Made by a program: the position numbers and the translations under genes
The notes under the pieces: generated by a model
The model's input: only the letters and a program-made list of their open reading frames with translations
What the model was told of the DNA's origin: nothing
The model's database searches: none
Origin: Candidatus Kuenenia stuttgartensis
GTDB lineage: Bacteria; Planctomycetota; Planctomycetia; Pirellulales; UBA1268
Reading direction: 5' to 3'
DNA: 51,276 nucleotides
NCBI GenBank assembly: GCA_945873085.1
Contig: CAMCCR010000003.1
Coordinates: 1 to 51,276, forward strand
Part shown: in pieces, positions 10,339-21,402 of the stretch
Position numbering within the stretch: the stretch's first letter is position 1
How the letters are laid out: each line of letters starts with the position of its first letter

Positions 10339-10742
10339 CGGTATAGTTTTTGCATGTCGATTTCCCGACGGTCATCCATTCGACGGTGGTTCCGCGGGAA
10401 CGGCAAGCGCCTCCTCCTTCGTCAGCCCACGTCCACCGCATCCCTGCGGCGGAACGACTCCCATTCATTTCCTGGCTCTTCAGACGGATGGCCTGCTTCC
10501 GTGCAGCGGTCCCTTACCTATCCGTGGGTGGGTGGCCGAGCCGGTGCTGCTGTTCCTCCCGAGTCGGGTCGGGGGTGTGGGTTTGTTTTGTCTGTAGCGA
10601 CATCCGGTTCCTTTGCCAAGGTCGTCGGTAGAACGCAAGGCTTTCGTTCAAGGCCCTTGTTTTTCTGCTCTGTTGAGTTGTTTCTGTTTTTTAGTTTTTA
10701 GGTTTTGGTTTTCTTGCTTCGGTCTTCTTGGGAGATTCGCCC

Positions 10743-13700
10743 ATGGCCACACGCGCCGTCCGTCGCCTCCAGCCCACCCAGATCCGCCGTTACGGAAGCA
10801 GCCGCGCAAGCCACGCGATTCCTGACCTCACTGAAATCCAGACGCGCTTTTACGATCGCTTTCTCCAGTACGACACCCCGTCGTTGAAGCGCAAGGACGA
10901 GGGCATCGAGGGTGTTCTTCGGGAAATCTTCCCGATCGAGAGCTATGACCGCACCGTCAAGCTCGAGTACGTCCGCTACGAATTGGGAAAGCCCCGCTAC
11001 GATCCCGACGAATGCCGTCAACTCCGGCTCACGTACGGCCGCCCGCTGCGTGTCTGGCTGCGTTTGACGCGTGATCAGCCGGTCGAGGAAGAGGTCTATC
11101 TCGGCGACATCCCCATCATGCTCGGTGGCGGAGAGTTCATCATCAACGGTGCTGAGCGCGTCGTCGTCAGCCAGCTCCACCGTTCTCCTGGTATCGATTT
11201 CGTCGCCGACACCGAATCAACCGACCGCAAGACGCACAACTGCCGCATCATTCCGGAACGCGGCAGTTGGATCGAGCTCAATGTTTCCAAGAAAGACACG
11301 CTCCAGGTGCGGATCGACCAGAGCGGGAAGTTCTCCGCGCTGACGCTCCTCCGCGCGATGGACGAGAAGTACACCCACGACGCCGAGATCCTCAAGCTCT
11401 TCTACCAGCCGGAGAAGGTGAAGGCCGACGGCGGGCGCTACGTTCCTAAGATCGAGGGGCGGATCGCGGTCGACGACATCGTCTACCCGTCGAAGCACAA
11501 GGATGGGTCGCCGAACGAGCGAGCCGGTGAGATCATCATTGAGGCCGGCTGCAAGATCTCCCACGATCAGGCCGAACTGATCTGCACGTCAGGCCTGCCC
11601 GCGGTGGAGGTGATGGAGGAGCAAAAGGTGCCCCTCATCATGAACAGCCTCCGCGAGGACGCCGACGAGTCGAAGCGTCGCACCGGTGTCTCCCCCAGCC
11701 ATCAAGACGCCCTCGTCCGCATCTACCAGCGGCTTCGGCCGGGCAATCCTCCGGCCCTCGACAAGGCGCGGACGTTGTTCGACGAGAAGTTCAAGGACAC
11801 CAACCGCTATCGCTTGGGCCGCGTCGGCCGCTTCCGCATCAACCGCAAACTCGGATTGTCGGTCCCCGAGACCGAAATGACGCTCCGCCCCGACGACCTG
11901 ATCGCCGCGATCAAGTACATGCTCCTCCTCTCCGAGGGTGAGAACGAAGTCGAAGTGGACGACATCGACCACCTCGGTAATCGTCGCCTGCGGACGATCG
12001 ACGAACTCGCCAGCGATGAACTCCGCAAGGGGTTCCTCAAGCTCCGTCGCACCGTTCAGGAGCGGATGAGCCTCAAGGACGTCACGGAAATGACGCCCCG
12101 CTCGCTCATCAACCCCAAGAGCATCTCGGCCGCCATTGAGTACTTCTTCGGCCGTGGCGAGCTTTCGCAGGTCGTCGATCAGACCAACCCGCTCTCGATG
12201 CTCACCCACGAGCGCCGCCTCTCGGCACTCGGTCCCGGAGGTTTGAACCGTAAGCGTGCGGGATTCGAGGTGCGCGACGTGCACATCTCCCACTACGGCC
12301 GTATCTGCCCGATCGAGACGCCGGAAGGTACGAACATCGGCTTGATCTCGAGCCTGGCGATCTATTCTGGCGTCGATTCCTACGGCTTCCTCGTCACTCC
12401 CTACCGCAAGGTTTCGAAGTGCCGCCTCACCGACGACGTCGTCTGGCTGCGGGCCGATGAGGAGCACGAAGCGACGCTGGCGCCGGCCGACGCCCCTGTG
12501 GTGGATGGCAAGATCGAAGGGGACAACATCATCGCGCGCAATCGTGGTGACTTCGTCCTCGTCCGCGCCGACGAGGTCGGCTACATCGACGTTGCCCCCA
12601 GCCAGATGGTGGGCGTGTCGGCCGGGTTGATCCCGTTCCTCGAGCACGACGACGCAAACCGCGCGCTCATGGGCTCCAACATGCAGCGGCAGGCGGTGCC
12701 ACTCTTGGTGACCGAACCGCCCATCGTGGCGACCGGAATGGAGCGCGATGTGGCGGCCAACTCCGGCCTCATTGTGCGTGCGACCCGCAAGGGGACGGTG
12801 ACCTATTGCGACGCCGAGCGGATCGAGGTCTCGCCGGGCGGCGTTGTCGCCCCCGACATCTACCGCCTGCGGAAGTACGTTGGCCTCAACGAACGCACCT
12901 GCCAAAACCAGAAGCCGATCATCAGTCTCGGCCAGAAGGTCGAGAAGGGGGAGGTGCTGGCCGACGGTGCCGCGATCTACAAGGGGGAACTGGCCCTCGG
13001 GCGCAACGTCCTCGTCGGCTTCATGGCTTGGGACGGATTCAACTTCGAGGACGCGATCATCATCAGCGAGGAGCTGGTGGAGGACGACGTCTACACCTCG
13101 ATCCATATCGAGGAATACGACATCGAGATCCGTGACACGAAGCTCGGCCGTGAGGAGTTCACTCGCGATATTCCCAACGTCGGCGAGCGGGCCCTTCACA
13201 ACCTCGACGAAGGGGGGATCGTCAAGATCGGCACCTTCGTCCGCCCCGGCGACATCCTCGTCGGCAAGGTTTCACCGAAGAGCAAGACCGAACTGACCCC
13301 CGAGGAGAAGCTTCTCCACGCGATCTTCGGCAGGGCCGGCGAGGACGTGAAGAACGACTCGCTCGAGGTCCCGTCCGGCGTCGAGGGGATCGTCATCGCC
13401 ACCGAGAAGTTCTCGCGTCGCATGAGCCTCTCCGAGGATGAGCGCCGCGAGTTCGAGAAGCAGTTGAAGGAAGTCGAAAACGAGGGGAACGCCCGCGTTG
13501 CCGAAGCCTTCAGTGCCATGGTCGAAGAGATTGGCAAAGCGATCGGCAAGCCTCTGACGGCTGCCGACGGCGGCCCGCTCGTCCGCGATCAGGAGCACAA
13601 GGTGGTAGCCGAACGGGCTGCCGCCTTCCGCATCGAGGAACTCGATCTCCGCTCGCCGAAGGCCAAGCCCGAAGTGGAGAAGATCCACAAGGCGATGTGG

Positions 13701-14516
13701 CCCGCCGTCGAAGAGGCGATTGACTCTCGCGAGCGCAGGCTCAACAGCATGAAACGGGGTGATGAACTGCGCCCTGGCGTTCTCCAGATGGTAAAGGTGT
13801 ACGTCGCCGCGAAGCGGGCCATCAGCGTCGGCGACAAGATGGCCGGTCGTCACGGCAACAAGGGGGTGATCGCCAAGATCCTCCCCAAGGAAGACATGCC
13901 ATTCCTCGCCGACGGCACTCCCGTTCAGATCCTCCTCAACCCCCTCGGCGTGCCGAGCCGCATGAATGTCGGGCAGATCCTCGAGACCCACCTCGGGTGG
14001 GCCGGGAAGGTGCTCGGATTCCAGGCAATCACGCCGGTGTTCGACGGGGCGAGCGAGGAGGAGATCAACGACGTTCTCGAAGAGGCGAATCTCCCGCGGC
14101 ATGGTAAGGCCCAACTCTTCGACGGCCGCACCGGTGAGCAACTCGAGCAGGAGACGACGGTCGGCTACATCTACATGCTCAAACTCCACCACCTTGTCGA
14201 CGACAAGGTGCACGCCCGCTCCACCGGCCCCTACTCCCTCATCACCCAGCAACCGCTGGGCGGCAAGGCGAGGTTCGGAGGTCAGCGGTTCGGGGAGATG
14301 GAAGTCTGGGCTCTGGAGGCCTACGGTGCCGCCTACATTCTCCAGGAACTCCTCACCGTCAAGAGCGACGACGTCGAGGGGCGCACGAAGATCTACGAGA
14401 GCATGGTGAAGGGGGAGAACACCCTCGAAGCCGGCACCCCGGCGAGCTTCGACGTGCTCACCAACGAGATTCGTGGTCTGGCCCTCAACATGTCGCTCGA
14501 GAAGCGTCGACTCTGA
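10743..14516 (+). CDS. rpoB: DNA-directed RNA polymerase subunit beta
   Basis: [90 protein letters not shown] at 10743 preferred within ORF 10728..14516. Confidence 0.99.
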   Translation: MATRAVRRLQPTQIRRYGSSRASHAIPDLTEIQTRFYDRFLQYDTPSLKRKDEGIEGVLREIFPIESYDRTVKLEYVRYELGKPRYDPDECRQLRLTYGRPLRVWLRLTRDQPVEEEVYLGDIPIMLGGGEFIINGAERVVVSQLHRSPGIDFVADTESTDRKTHNCRIIPERGSWIELNVSKKDTLQVRIDQSGKFSALTLLRAMDEKYTHDAEILKLFYQPEKVKADGGRYVPKIEGRIAVDDIVYPSKHKDGSPNERAGEIIIEAGCKISHDQAELICTSGLPAVEVMEEQKVPLIMNSLREDADESKRRTGVSPSHQDALVRIYQRLRPGNPPALDKARTLFDEKFKDTNRYRLGRVGRFRINRKLGLSVPETEMTLRPDDLIAAIKYMLLLSEGENEVEVDDIDHLGNRRLRTIDELASDELRKGFLKLRRTVQERMSLKDVTEMTPRSLINPKSISAAIEYFFGRGELSQVVDQTNPLSMLTHERRLSALGPGGLNRKRAGFEVRDVHISHYGRICPIETPEGTNIGLISSLAIYSGVDSYGFLVTPYRKVSKCRLTDDVVWLRADEEHEATLAPADAPVVDGKIEGDNIIARNRGDFVLVRADEVGYIDVAPSQMVGVSAGLIPFLEHDDANRALMGSNMQRQAVPLLVTEPPIVATGMERDVAANSGLIVRATRKGTVTYCDAERIEVSPGGVVAPDIYRLRKYVGLNERTCQNQKPIISLGQKVEKGEVLADGAAIYKGELALGRNVLVGFMAWDGFNFEDAIIISEELVEDDVYTSIHIEEYDIEIRDTKLGREEFTRDIPNVGERALHNLDEGGIVKIGTFVRPGDILVGKVSPKSKTELTPEEKLLHAIFGRAGEDVKNDSLEVPSGVEGIVIATEKFSRRMSLSEDERREFEKQLKEVENEGNARVAEAFSAMVEEIGKAIGKPLTAADGGPLVRDQEHKVVAERAAAFRIEELDLRSPKAKPEVEKIHKAMWPAVEEAIDSRERRLNSMKRGDELRPGVLQMVKVYVAAKRAISVGDKMAGRHGNKGVIAKILPKEDMPFLADGTPVQILLNPLGVPSRMNVGQILETHLGWAGKVLGFQAITPVFDGASEEEINDVLEEANLPRHGKAQLFDGRTGEQLEQETTVGYIYMLKLHHLVDDKVHARSTGPYSLITQQPLGGKARFGGQRFGEMEVWALEAYGAAYILQELLTVKSDDVEGRTKIYESMVKGENTLEAGTPASFDVLTNEIRGLALNMSLEKRRL

Positions 14517-14539
14517 CCCTCGCTTCCAATCTGCCGATC

Positions 14540-14571
14540 CCGGTGGGTGATGCGACTGCGTCACCCACCGG
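14540..14571 (+). other. Hairpin in the rpoB-rpoC spacer
   Basis: CCGGTGGGTGA-TGCGACTGCG-TCACCCACCGG perfect 11-bp inverted repeat. Confidence 0.65.
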
Positions 14572-14658
14572 CTTCCGTTCTTTCCCCACCGCATCCGATC
14601 CCGGCGACCGCAACGCCAGCCCCAACAGCCCATCAGGGTTCTTCCAAGGAGACGTCTC

Positions 14659-17600
14659 GTGAGCATCGGTGAATCCACCTACGATCGCGTCAACGACTAT
14701 TCCGCCGTGAAGATCAGCCTGGCGCGGCCCCATGACATCAAGAGTTGGTCGTTCGGCGAGGTGAAGAAGCCCGAGACGATCAACTACCGCACTTACCGTC
14801 CCGAGAAGGACGGACTGATGTGCGAGAAGATCTTCGGCCCGGAAAAAGACTGGGAGTGCTCCTGCGGCAAGTATCGCGGGATGAAGTACAAGGGGATGAT
14901 CTGCGACCGTTGCGGCGTGAAGGTCACCCACAGTCGTGTCCGTCGCAAGCGCATGGGCCACATCGAACTGGCCGCGCCGGTCGTTCACATCTGGTTCTTC
15001 AAGGCGATGCCGAGTCGGCTCGGGGCCCTGCTCGACATGAAGACGTCGAGCCTGGAGAAGGTGATCTACTTCCAGGATTACGTCGTCCTCGATCCCAAGG
15101 ACACCCCGCTGAAGCGTCAGCAACTCCTCACCGAGGAGGAATATCGCGAGGCGCGTGCCAACTACGGTGAAACCGGTTTTGACGCCGAGATGGGTGCCGA
15201 GGCGGTCCGCAAACTCCTCCTCGGGCTTGAACTTGTCAGCCTCTCCAAGGAACTCCGCGAGGAACTCCACACGACCGGCTCGAAGCAGAAGAAGAAGGAT
15301 CTCGTCAACCGACTCAAGATCGTCGAAGCCATCCGCGACAGCGAGAACAAGCCCGAGTGGATGGTCCTTGACGTCATCCCGGTGATCCCCCCTGATCTCC
15401 GTCCGCTCGTGATGCTCGATTCCGGCAACTTCGCCACGAGCGATCTCAACGACCTCTACCGCCGGATCATCAACCGGAACAATCGTCTCAAGAAGCTCGT
15501 TGACCTCAACGCTCCCGAGGTCATCATCCGCAATGAGAAGCGGATGCTGCAGCAGTCCGTTGACGCTCTGTTCGACAACAACCGCTGCAAGCGGCCGGTG
15601 CTCGCCTCGAGCAACCGCCCGCTCAAGAGCCTCACCGACATGATCAAGGGGAAGCAGGGCCGCTTCCGCGAGAACCTCCTCGGCAAACGTGTCGATTACT
15701 CGGCTCGAAGCGTGATCGTCGTCGGCCCGACCCTCCGGCTCCACCAGTGCGGACTGCCGAAGAAGATCGCGCTTGAGCTCTATCAGCCGTTCATCATCCG
15801 GCGGCTTAAGGAACTCGGCCACGCCGACACGATCAAGAGCGCCAAGAAGATGCTCGAGCGGAAGGACGCCGAGGTGTGGGACATCCTCGAAGAGGTGATC
15901 CGCAACCACCCGGTACTGCTCAACCGTGCCCCGACGCTCCACCGCATGGGCATCCAGGCGTTCGAGCCGATCCTCGTCGAGGGGAACGCGATCAAGCTCC
16001 ATCCGCTGGTTTGCAAGGGCTTCAATGCCGACTTCGACGGCGATCAGATGGCCGTCCACCTGCCGCTCTCGATCGAGGCCCAGGTCGAAGCCCACACGCT
16101 GATGCTGTCAACGAACAACATCTTCAGCCCCGCCAACGGCGCCCCGATCATCAGCCCTTCGCAGGACGTGGTGATGGGTTGCTACTACCTCACCATGCAA
16201 CTCCCTGGCCGCAAGGGGGAGGGAATGGTGTTTAAGGATGTCGAAGAGGTGGAAATGGCCCACTCGCTCGGCAAGGTGGAAACGCATGCCAAGATCCGGG
16301 TCAAACTCCCGTCGAAGCGTCGCCTCAAGATGGAGGACATGTCGCAATCGAAGCCCGGCGTCATCATCGAGACGACCGCTGGCCGCGTCCTCTTCAACTC
16401 CGTTCTTCCCGAAGGGATGCTCTTCTACAACATCCCGATGCGGTCGAGCGAGTTGGCCCGCGTGATTTCCGACTGCTATCAGGCTCTCGGACGACGTCGC
16501 ACGATCGACCTGCTCGACGACATGAACCGCACCGGCTTCAAGTGGAGCACGAAGAGCGGCCTGTCGTTCGCCACCGACGATCTCATCACCCCGACAGACA
16601 AGTCGAAGATCATCGGCGACGCCGAGAAGGAGGTCTTCAAGATCCTCAAGCGTTACCAGAAGGGCGTGATCACCGACGGCGAGCGGTACAACTCGGTGCT
16701 CGATGCGTGGACGCACGCCCGTGAGGAGATCACCAAGGGAATGATGGCCGCCCTCGAAAAGGACACGGCCAGCGAATCCCGGCATGACGGCTACGTCAAC
16801 CCGATTTACCTCATGGCCCACTCCGGTGCCCGTGGTGGTGTTGAGCAGATCCGTCAGCTCGCGGGGATGCGTGGCCTGATGGCCAAGCCGTCGGGAAAGA
16901 TCATCGAAACGCCAATCAAGGCGAACTTCCGCGAAGGACTGACCGTCCTCGAGTACTTCAGCTCGACGCACGGTGCCCGCAAGGGACTGGCCGACACCGC
17001 TCTCAAGACGGCCGACTCGGGCTACCTCACCCGCAAGCTAGCCGACGTCGCCCAGAATGTTGTCGTCACGATGCACGACTGCGGCACGCCGCAGGGGGTG
17101 CAGAAGGGGGTCATCTACCGCGGAGAGAAGGTCGAGGTTCGGCTCGCCGACAGCCTCCGTGGGCGCGTCAGCCGGGCAGAGATCTCCAACCCCATCAGCG
17201 GTGAAGTGATCGCCCACGAGGATGATCTGATCACGCCCAAAATCGCTCAGCAGATCGAGGAACTCGGGCTTGAGAAGGTGCAGGTCCGCAGCCCACTGAC
17301 CTGCGAGGCGCCGCTCGGCGTCTGCCGCCTCTGCTACGGCATGGATCTCTCGACCGGTTCGCTCGTCGAGGAGGGGATGGCCGTCGGCATCATCGCCGCC
17401 CAGAGCATCGGCGAGCCGGGCACGCAGTTGACGATGCGCACGTTCCACATCGGTGGCGTCGGTCAGCGTGCCCTCGAAGAGAACCAGAGCAAGACGAAGC
17501 GTGCCGGAACGGTGCGGTTTGCCCGGCTTCGGAGCGTGCCAGACGAGAACGGCCAACAGGTCGTGCTCGCCCGCAACGGTGAGATCACCATCAGCGACGC

Positions 17601-18999
17601 CAAGGGGAACGATCTCGAGAAGATCGACGTTCCGGCCGGTGCCATCCTCAAGGTCAAGGAAGGGGATGAGGTCAAGCCGGGCACCGTGCTCGTGCAGTGG
17701 GATCCGCACTCGATCCCGATTCTCTCGGAAGTTTCCGGAAAGGTTCGCTACGAGGACGTTATCGAGAACGAGACGGTTCGCATCGAGAAGGATCCCAGCG
17801 GCCACGTTCGCCGGATGATCATGGAGCACAAGGGTGTCTATCAGCCACAGATCGCGCTGCTTGATGATGACGGCAAGACGCTCGGCTTCTACTACCTCCC
17901 CGAGAAGGCCTACATCGAGGTCAACGAGGGCGAGATCGTCAAGGCGGGTCACATTCTCGCCAAGACTCCCCGCGAGGCTTCGGGGACCCAGGACATCACC
18001 GGTGGTTTGCCCCGCGTGACCGAGATCTTCGAGGCCCGCAAGCCGAAGGATCCCGCGATCATGGCCGAGATCAGCGGTCGCGTTGAGGTGAAGGGTGAGA
18101 AGCGGCGCGGCAAGCGGACCATCGTCGTCCGTAACGAATCGGGACGCGAGGAGGAGCATCTCGTCAGCCAAGGCAAGCACATGCGAGTGCACACCGGTGA
18201 CGAGGTCAAGGAGGGAGAGGCGCTCGTTGACGGGCCGCTGGTCCCCCATGACATCCTCCGCATCTCGGGCGAGGATGCCGTGCAGCAGTATCTCGTTCGC
18301 GAGATCCAAAACGTCTATCGCAGCCAGCGTGTCGATATCGATGATAAGCACATCGAGATCATCGTGTCGCAGATGCTGCGGAAGGTGAAGATCGAGTCCG
18401 TCGGTGACACGACCCTGCTCCCGGGGAGCGTCATGGACAGGTTCGAGTTCCAGCAGGCCAACAAGCAGATCGCTGAAAGCCTGCGGATCACCGACAAGGG
18501 AGACAGCGAGTTCGCGGTCGGTTCGGTCGTGCCGAAGGAAATCCTCGCCCAGGCCAATGCCCAGATCGAGACCCTCGGCGGCACGGCAGCCAAGGGCACC
18601 AAGCCGAAGCCGGCCACGGCGAGCACCCAACTGCTCGGGATCACCAAGGCGAGCGTTCAGAGTTCGAGTTTCATCTCGGCGGCCAGCTTCCAGGAAACGA
18701 CCAAGGTCCTCACCGAAGCCGCCTTGGCCGGCAAGGTCGACAACCTTGTCGGGCTCAAGGAGAACGTCATCCTCGGCCACCTCATCCCGGCCGGAACCGG
18801 CTTCAACACGTTCCAGAATTCGGAGGTCCGGGTTCGTCCCGAGGCCCTCAATTCGATGCGGCACGACCCAATCGGGAAAACGCTCGCCCAGCAGTTCCCC
18901 CTCCTCGAGGATTCGGCTCCGGGGAACGAGTCTCGGCTCGGCGGTGACTCCGACGTCGCCACCCTCCCAGAGACCGACCAGGCACGCGAACAACTCTGA
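14659..18999 (+). CDS. rpoC: DNA-directed RNA polymerase subunit beta'
   Basis: [85 protein letters not shown]. Confidence 0.99.
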   Translation: MSIGESTYDRVNDYSAVKISLARPHDIKSWSFGEVKKPETINYRTYRPEKDGLMCEKIFGPEKDWECSCGKYRGMKYKGMICDRCGVKVTHSRVRRKRMGHIELAAPVVHIWFFKAMPSRLGALLDMKTSSLEKVIYFQDYVVLDPKDTPLKRQQLLTEEEYREARANYGETGFDAEMGAEAVRKLLLGLELVSLSKELREELHTTGSKQKKKDLVNRLKIVEAIRDSENKPEWMVLDVIPVIPPDLRPLVMLDSGNFATSDLNDLYRRIINRNNRLKKLVDLNAPEVIIRNEKRMLQQSVDALFDNNRCKRPVLASSNRPLKSLTDMIKGKQGRFRENLLGKRVDYSARSVIVVGPTLRLHQCGLPKKIALELYQPFIIRRLKELGHADTIKSAKKMLERKDAEVWDILEEVIRNHPVLLNRAPTLHRMGIQAFEPILVEGNAIKLHPLVCKGFNADFDGDQMAVHLPLSIEAQVEAHTLMLSTNNIFSPANGAPIISPSQDVVMGCYYLTMQLPGRKGEGMVFKDVEEVEMAHSLGKVETHAKIRVKLPSKRRLKMEDMSQSKPGVIIETTAGRVLFNSVLPEGMLFYNIPMRSSELARVISDCYQALGRRRTIDLLDDMNRTGFKWSTKSGLSFATDDLITPTDKSKIIGDAEKEVFKILKRYQKGVITDGERYNSVLDAWTHAREEITKGMMAALEKDTASESRHDGYVNPIYLMAHSGARGGVEQIRQLAGMRGLMAKPSGKIIETPIKANFREGLTVLEYFSSTHGARKGLADTALKTADSGYLTRKLADVAQNVVVTMHDCGTPQGVQKGVIYRGEKVEVRLADSLRGRVSRAEISNPISGEVIAHEDDLITPKIAQQIEELGLEKVQVRSPLTCEAPLGVCRLCYGMDLSTGSLVEEGMAVGIIAAQSIGEPGTQLTMRTFHIGGVGQRALEENQSKTKRAGTVRFARLRSVPDENGQQVVLARNGEITISDAKGNDLEKIDVPAGAILKVKEGDEVKPGTVLVQWDPHSIPILSEVSGKVRYEDVIENETVRIEKDPSGHVRRMIMEHKGVYQPQIALLDDDGKTLGFYYLPEKAYIEVNEGEIVKAGHILAKTPREASGTQDITGGLPRVTEIFEARKPKDPAIMAEISGRVEVKGEKRRGKRTIVVRNESGREEEHLVSQGKHMRVHTGDEVKEGEALVDGPLVPHDILRISGEDAVQQYLVREIQNVYRSQRVDIDDKHIEIIVSQMLRKVKIESVGDTTLLPGSVMDRFEFQQANKQIAESLRITDKGDSEFAVGSVVPKEILAQANAQIETLGGTAAKGTKPKPATASTQLLGITKASVQSSSFISAASFQETTKVLTEAALAGKVDNLVGLKENVILGHLIPAGTGFNTFQNSEVRVRPEALNSMRHDPIGKTLAQQFPLLEDSAPGNESRLGGDSDVATLPETDQAREQL

Positions 19000-19078
19000 T
19001 CCACGGGCTTGGGCCCGGTCGGACGGATACCGGCCGATCGGGCCACAACACCACCAGTCGATGATGGCCTGAAACGGG

Positions 19079-19101
19079 CCGGCCGGGAATTGTCCGGCCG
19101 G
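19079..19101 (+). other. Hairpin downstream of rpoC (possible transcript 3' end)
   Basis: CCGGCCGG-GAATTGT-CCGGCCGG; no U-tract, so not a classical intrinsic terminator. Confidence 0.5.
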
Positions 19102-19205
19102 TGGTGACGGTCGGTCCGTCGGTGCCGTGGAGAAGTGACGGTGTGCGGCTGGATGCACCGCAGCGCCGAAGGACCATGGAACGGCCTTCTCTCAGGAGCC
19201 ACTCC

Positions 19206-20150
19206 ATGCGTCCCTCCAAAGCCCCCCGCCACAGCCGGCTCGGCGATCCATCAACGGGATCGAGGGCGATTCTGGTCGGCCTGATGCTCGTCGTGGCTGG
19301 AAATGGCGACCTCCCAGTCGTGCGTGGACAGGTTGTCCCCTACAACCCCTACGCCGACAGCCAAGACCCTACGCCGCCGGTGCTCCCCGACGGAACGCTC
19401 CATTGGGGAAGCTTCTTCAAGTCGGCGGCGATTCAAAAAGCCTACGAGCGACTCTGGAACCTCGGTGCCTGCCGCAACACGAATAAGGCGATCACGATCC
19501 CCGTCGAGAACAACAAACTGTCGATCGACAGCCTCCCGGAGGACGAGTTCCGTGGGGTGGTGCAGGCGGTCACCGGCACCAACGCCGGCGGCGCCGTGGC
19601 TTTTCTCCAAACACCCAAGGACGGATCCGCAGGATTGGAGAGGGTCGCCCTCCTTCATCCGGCAGGGGTTTCACGCGTCGATGTCGCGGGGACTGCCGGA
19701 GTTTCTCTGCTCGCCCCCGGCATGGTCGTTCGCTTCCAGGCAAACGTCGACGCGAAGGGGAGAGGCACGGCCCCGATCCGTGTCCTTCATGTGGCCACTC
19801 CCTCGGCAGAAGCCAAACCGACCGCTGTCACGCCCGGGCTCGACGAGATGGTGATCGGGAAAGTCGTCCAAATGAAGCGGGGAATCCTCTCCGTCCGAGT
19901 CGATGCGGGGAAGATCCGCCGCCTGTCGCTGCCCCTGGCCGAGGACGCCGTCGTCGAGGTGGCAACGTCCCAGATCGGTCTGATCAGGCCCGGCGACGCC
20001 ATCGAAATCAAGGGAAGGCTTTGGACGGGTGAAGGGGCGCTCGGCGACGGCACCGTGTTTGCAGACCAACTCACCGTCACAAAGAAGGCCTCCGCGGCAG
20101 GCGGTGCCTCAGGGGAACATGCCGACGCCGCCGACCTCGGCGCACGCTGA
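19206..20150 (+). CDS. Putative secreted protein of unknown function
   Basis: Likely ATG 19206; N-terminal hydrophobic segment (AILVGLMLVVAGNGDLPVVRG), C-terminal beta-rich region MVIGKVVQMKRGILSVRVDAGKIRRLSLPLAEDAVVEV. Confidence 0.6.
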   Translation: MRPSKAPRHSRLGDPSTGSRAILVGLMLVVAGNGDLPVVRGQVVPYNPYADSQDPTPPVLPDGTLHWGSFFKSAAIQKAYERLWNLGACRNTNKAITIPVENNKLSIDSLPEDEFRGVVQAVTGTNAGGAVAFLQTPKDGSAGLERVALLHPAGVSRVDVAGTAGVSLLAPGMVVRFQANVDAKGRGTAPIRVLHVATPSAEAKPTAVTPGLDEMVIGKVVQMKRGILSVRVDAGKIRRLSLPLAEDAVVEVATSQIGLIRPGDAIEIKGRLWTGEGALGDGTVFADQLTVTKKASAAGGASGEHADAADLGAR

Positions 20151-20271
20151 ATGGAAGGCGGTAGGTGCGGGGGTGCTTCCCGAGGATGGACCGTTGTGAC
20201 AGACTTCGCAGGACGGGGCGTGCGGTCGCCACCCGAGGCTTCCCCCCGTCGATTCCCCGGAGTTCCGTCCC

Positions 20272-21402
20272 ATGGCGGTACGCCTTCCTGTCCCGCGTGG
20301 CATCCCCTTGCCGATCATCCTCGGACTCGGAACAGCGGCCGCCCTCGCCGGTGTCGTGCTCCTCGCCACCCGTGATGGCAGCGATCAGGGCGGTCGATTG
20401 TCCGTGAGGGGATTCGAGGCGACGCGGCCCGCCACCGCGTCTCCGCCGACCGCGCTGCCCGAGGGGATGGTCTGGATTCCGGGCGGGGAGTTCTCAATGG
20501 GGTGTGACGACCCCCGCGGCAAACCGTTCGGCGGCAAAGAGCCGATGCCGGATGCCAGGCCGGTGCATCGCGTCCATATCGACGGTTTCTGGATCGATTC
20601 CACGGAGGTGACCAACAACCAGTTCGCGGCGTTCGTGGCCGCCACCGGATACGTGACGGTAGCCGAGACCCCCCCCCGCGCCGAGGACTTTCCCGGCGCA
20701 CCTCGTGAAAACCTCGTGGCCGGCTCGATCGTTTTCTCCCCTCCCGACGGGCCCGTCTCCCTCGACAACCACTACCAATGGTGGGCCTACATCCCCGGCG
20801 CCAATTGGCGCCATCCCACCGGCCCCGACAGCTCCATCGAAGGTCACGGCACTCACCCGGTGGTGCAAATCGCCCACGACGACGCGGTGGCCTACGCGAC
20901 GTGGTCGGGCAAACGCCTGCCGACCGAGGCCGAATGGGAGTTCGCCGCCCGCGGAGGATTGACTGGCGCGATGTATCCCTGGGGAGACGAGTTCCAACCG
21001 GAAGGCAGGGAGGTGGCCAACACTTGGCAGGGTCCCTTTCCGACCCCCAACACTGCCGAGGATGGCTTCGTGTTCGCGGCTCCCGTCGCGACGTTCCCTG
21101 CCAACGGCTACGGCCTCTACGACATGTCGGGCAACGTCTGGGAGTGGTGTGCCGACTGGTACCGCCCCGACACCTACGCCCGCGATGCCCGTAGGCCGGG
21201 CCAGCCCGTGAGAAACCCACAGGGACCGGACACGAGCCACGATCCGCAGGAACCGGGACAGGCAAAACGGGTGCTCCGCGGCGGCTCGTTCCTCTGCACC
21301 GAACAGTACTGCTCCCGGTACATCGTCGGCACCCGGGGCAAGGGAGAGATGTCGAGCGGCGCCAACCACATCGGCTTCCGTTGCGTCCGGTCGCCGAACT
21401 GA
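20272..21402 (+). CDS. Formylglycine-generating enzyme family protein (SUMF1/FGE type), N-terminal membrane anchor
   Basis: MVWIPGGEFSMGCDDP, DGFWIDSTEVTNNQFAAFVAATGYVT, KRLPTEAEWEFAARGG, GNVWEWCADWY, RVLRGGSFLCTEQYCSRYIVGTRGKGEMSSGANHIGFRCVR. Confidence 0.92.
   Translation: MAVRLPVPRGIPLPIILGLGTAAALAGVVLLATRDGSDQGGRLSVRGFEATRPATASPPTALPEGMVWIPGGEFSMGCDDPRGKPFGGKEPMPDARPVHRVHIDGFWIDSTEVTNNQFAAFVAATGYVTVAETPPRAEDFPGAPRENLVAGSIVFSPPDGPVSLDNHYQWWAYIPGANWRHPTGPDSSIEGHGTHPVVQIAHDDAVAYATWSGKRLPTEAEWEFAARGGLTGAMYPWGDEFQPEGREVANTWQGPFPTPNTAEDGFVFAAPVATFPANGYGLYDMSGNVWEWCADWYRPDTYARDARRPGQPVRNPQGPDTSHDPQEPGQAKRVLRGGSFLCTEQYCSRYIVGTRGKGEMSSGANHIGFRCVRSPN

Noticed and set aside
11589-13199. 536-aa ORF antisense to rpoB
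   Set aside because: Mirror of rpoB coding sequence with low-complexity, domain-free translation; GC artefact.
14485-16095. 536-aa ORF antisense to rpoC 5' half
   Set aside because: Same reason; complements conserved rpoC codons.
17038-19158. 706-aa ORF antisense to rpoC
   Set aside because: Fully overlaps the unambiguous rpoC gene. Long antisense ORFs are expected in high-GC DNA with biased third positions, and there is no recognisable domain.
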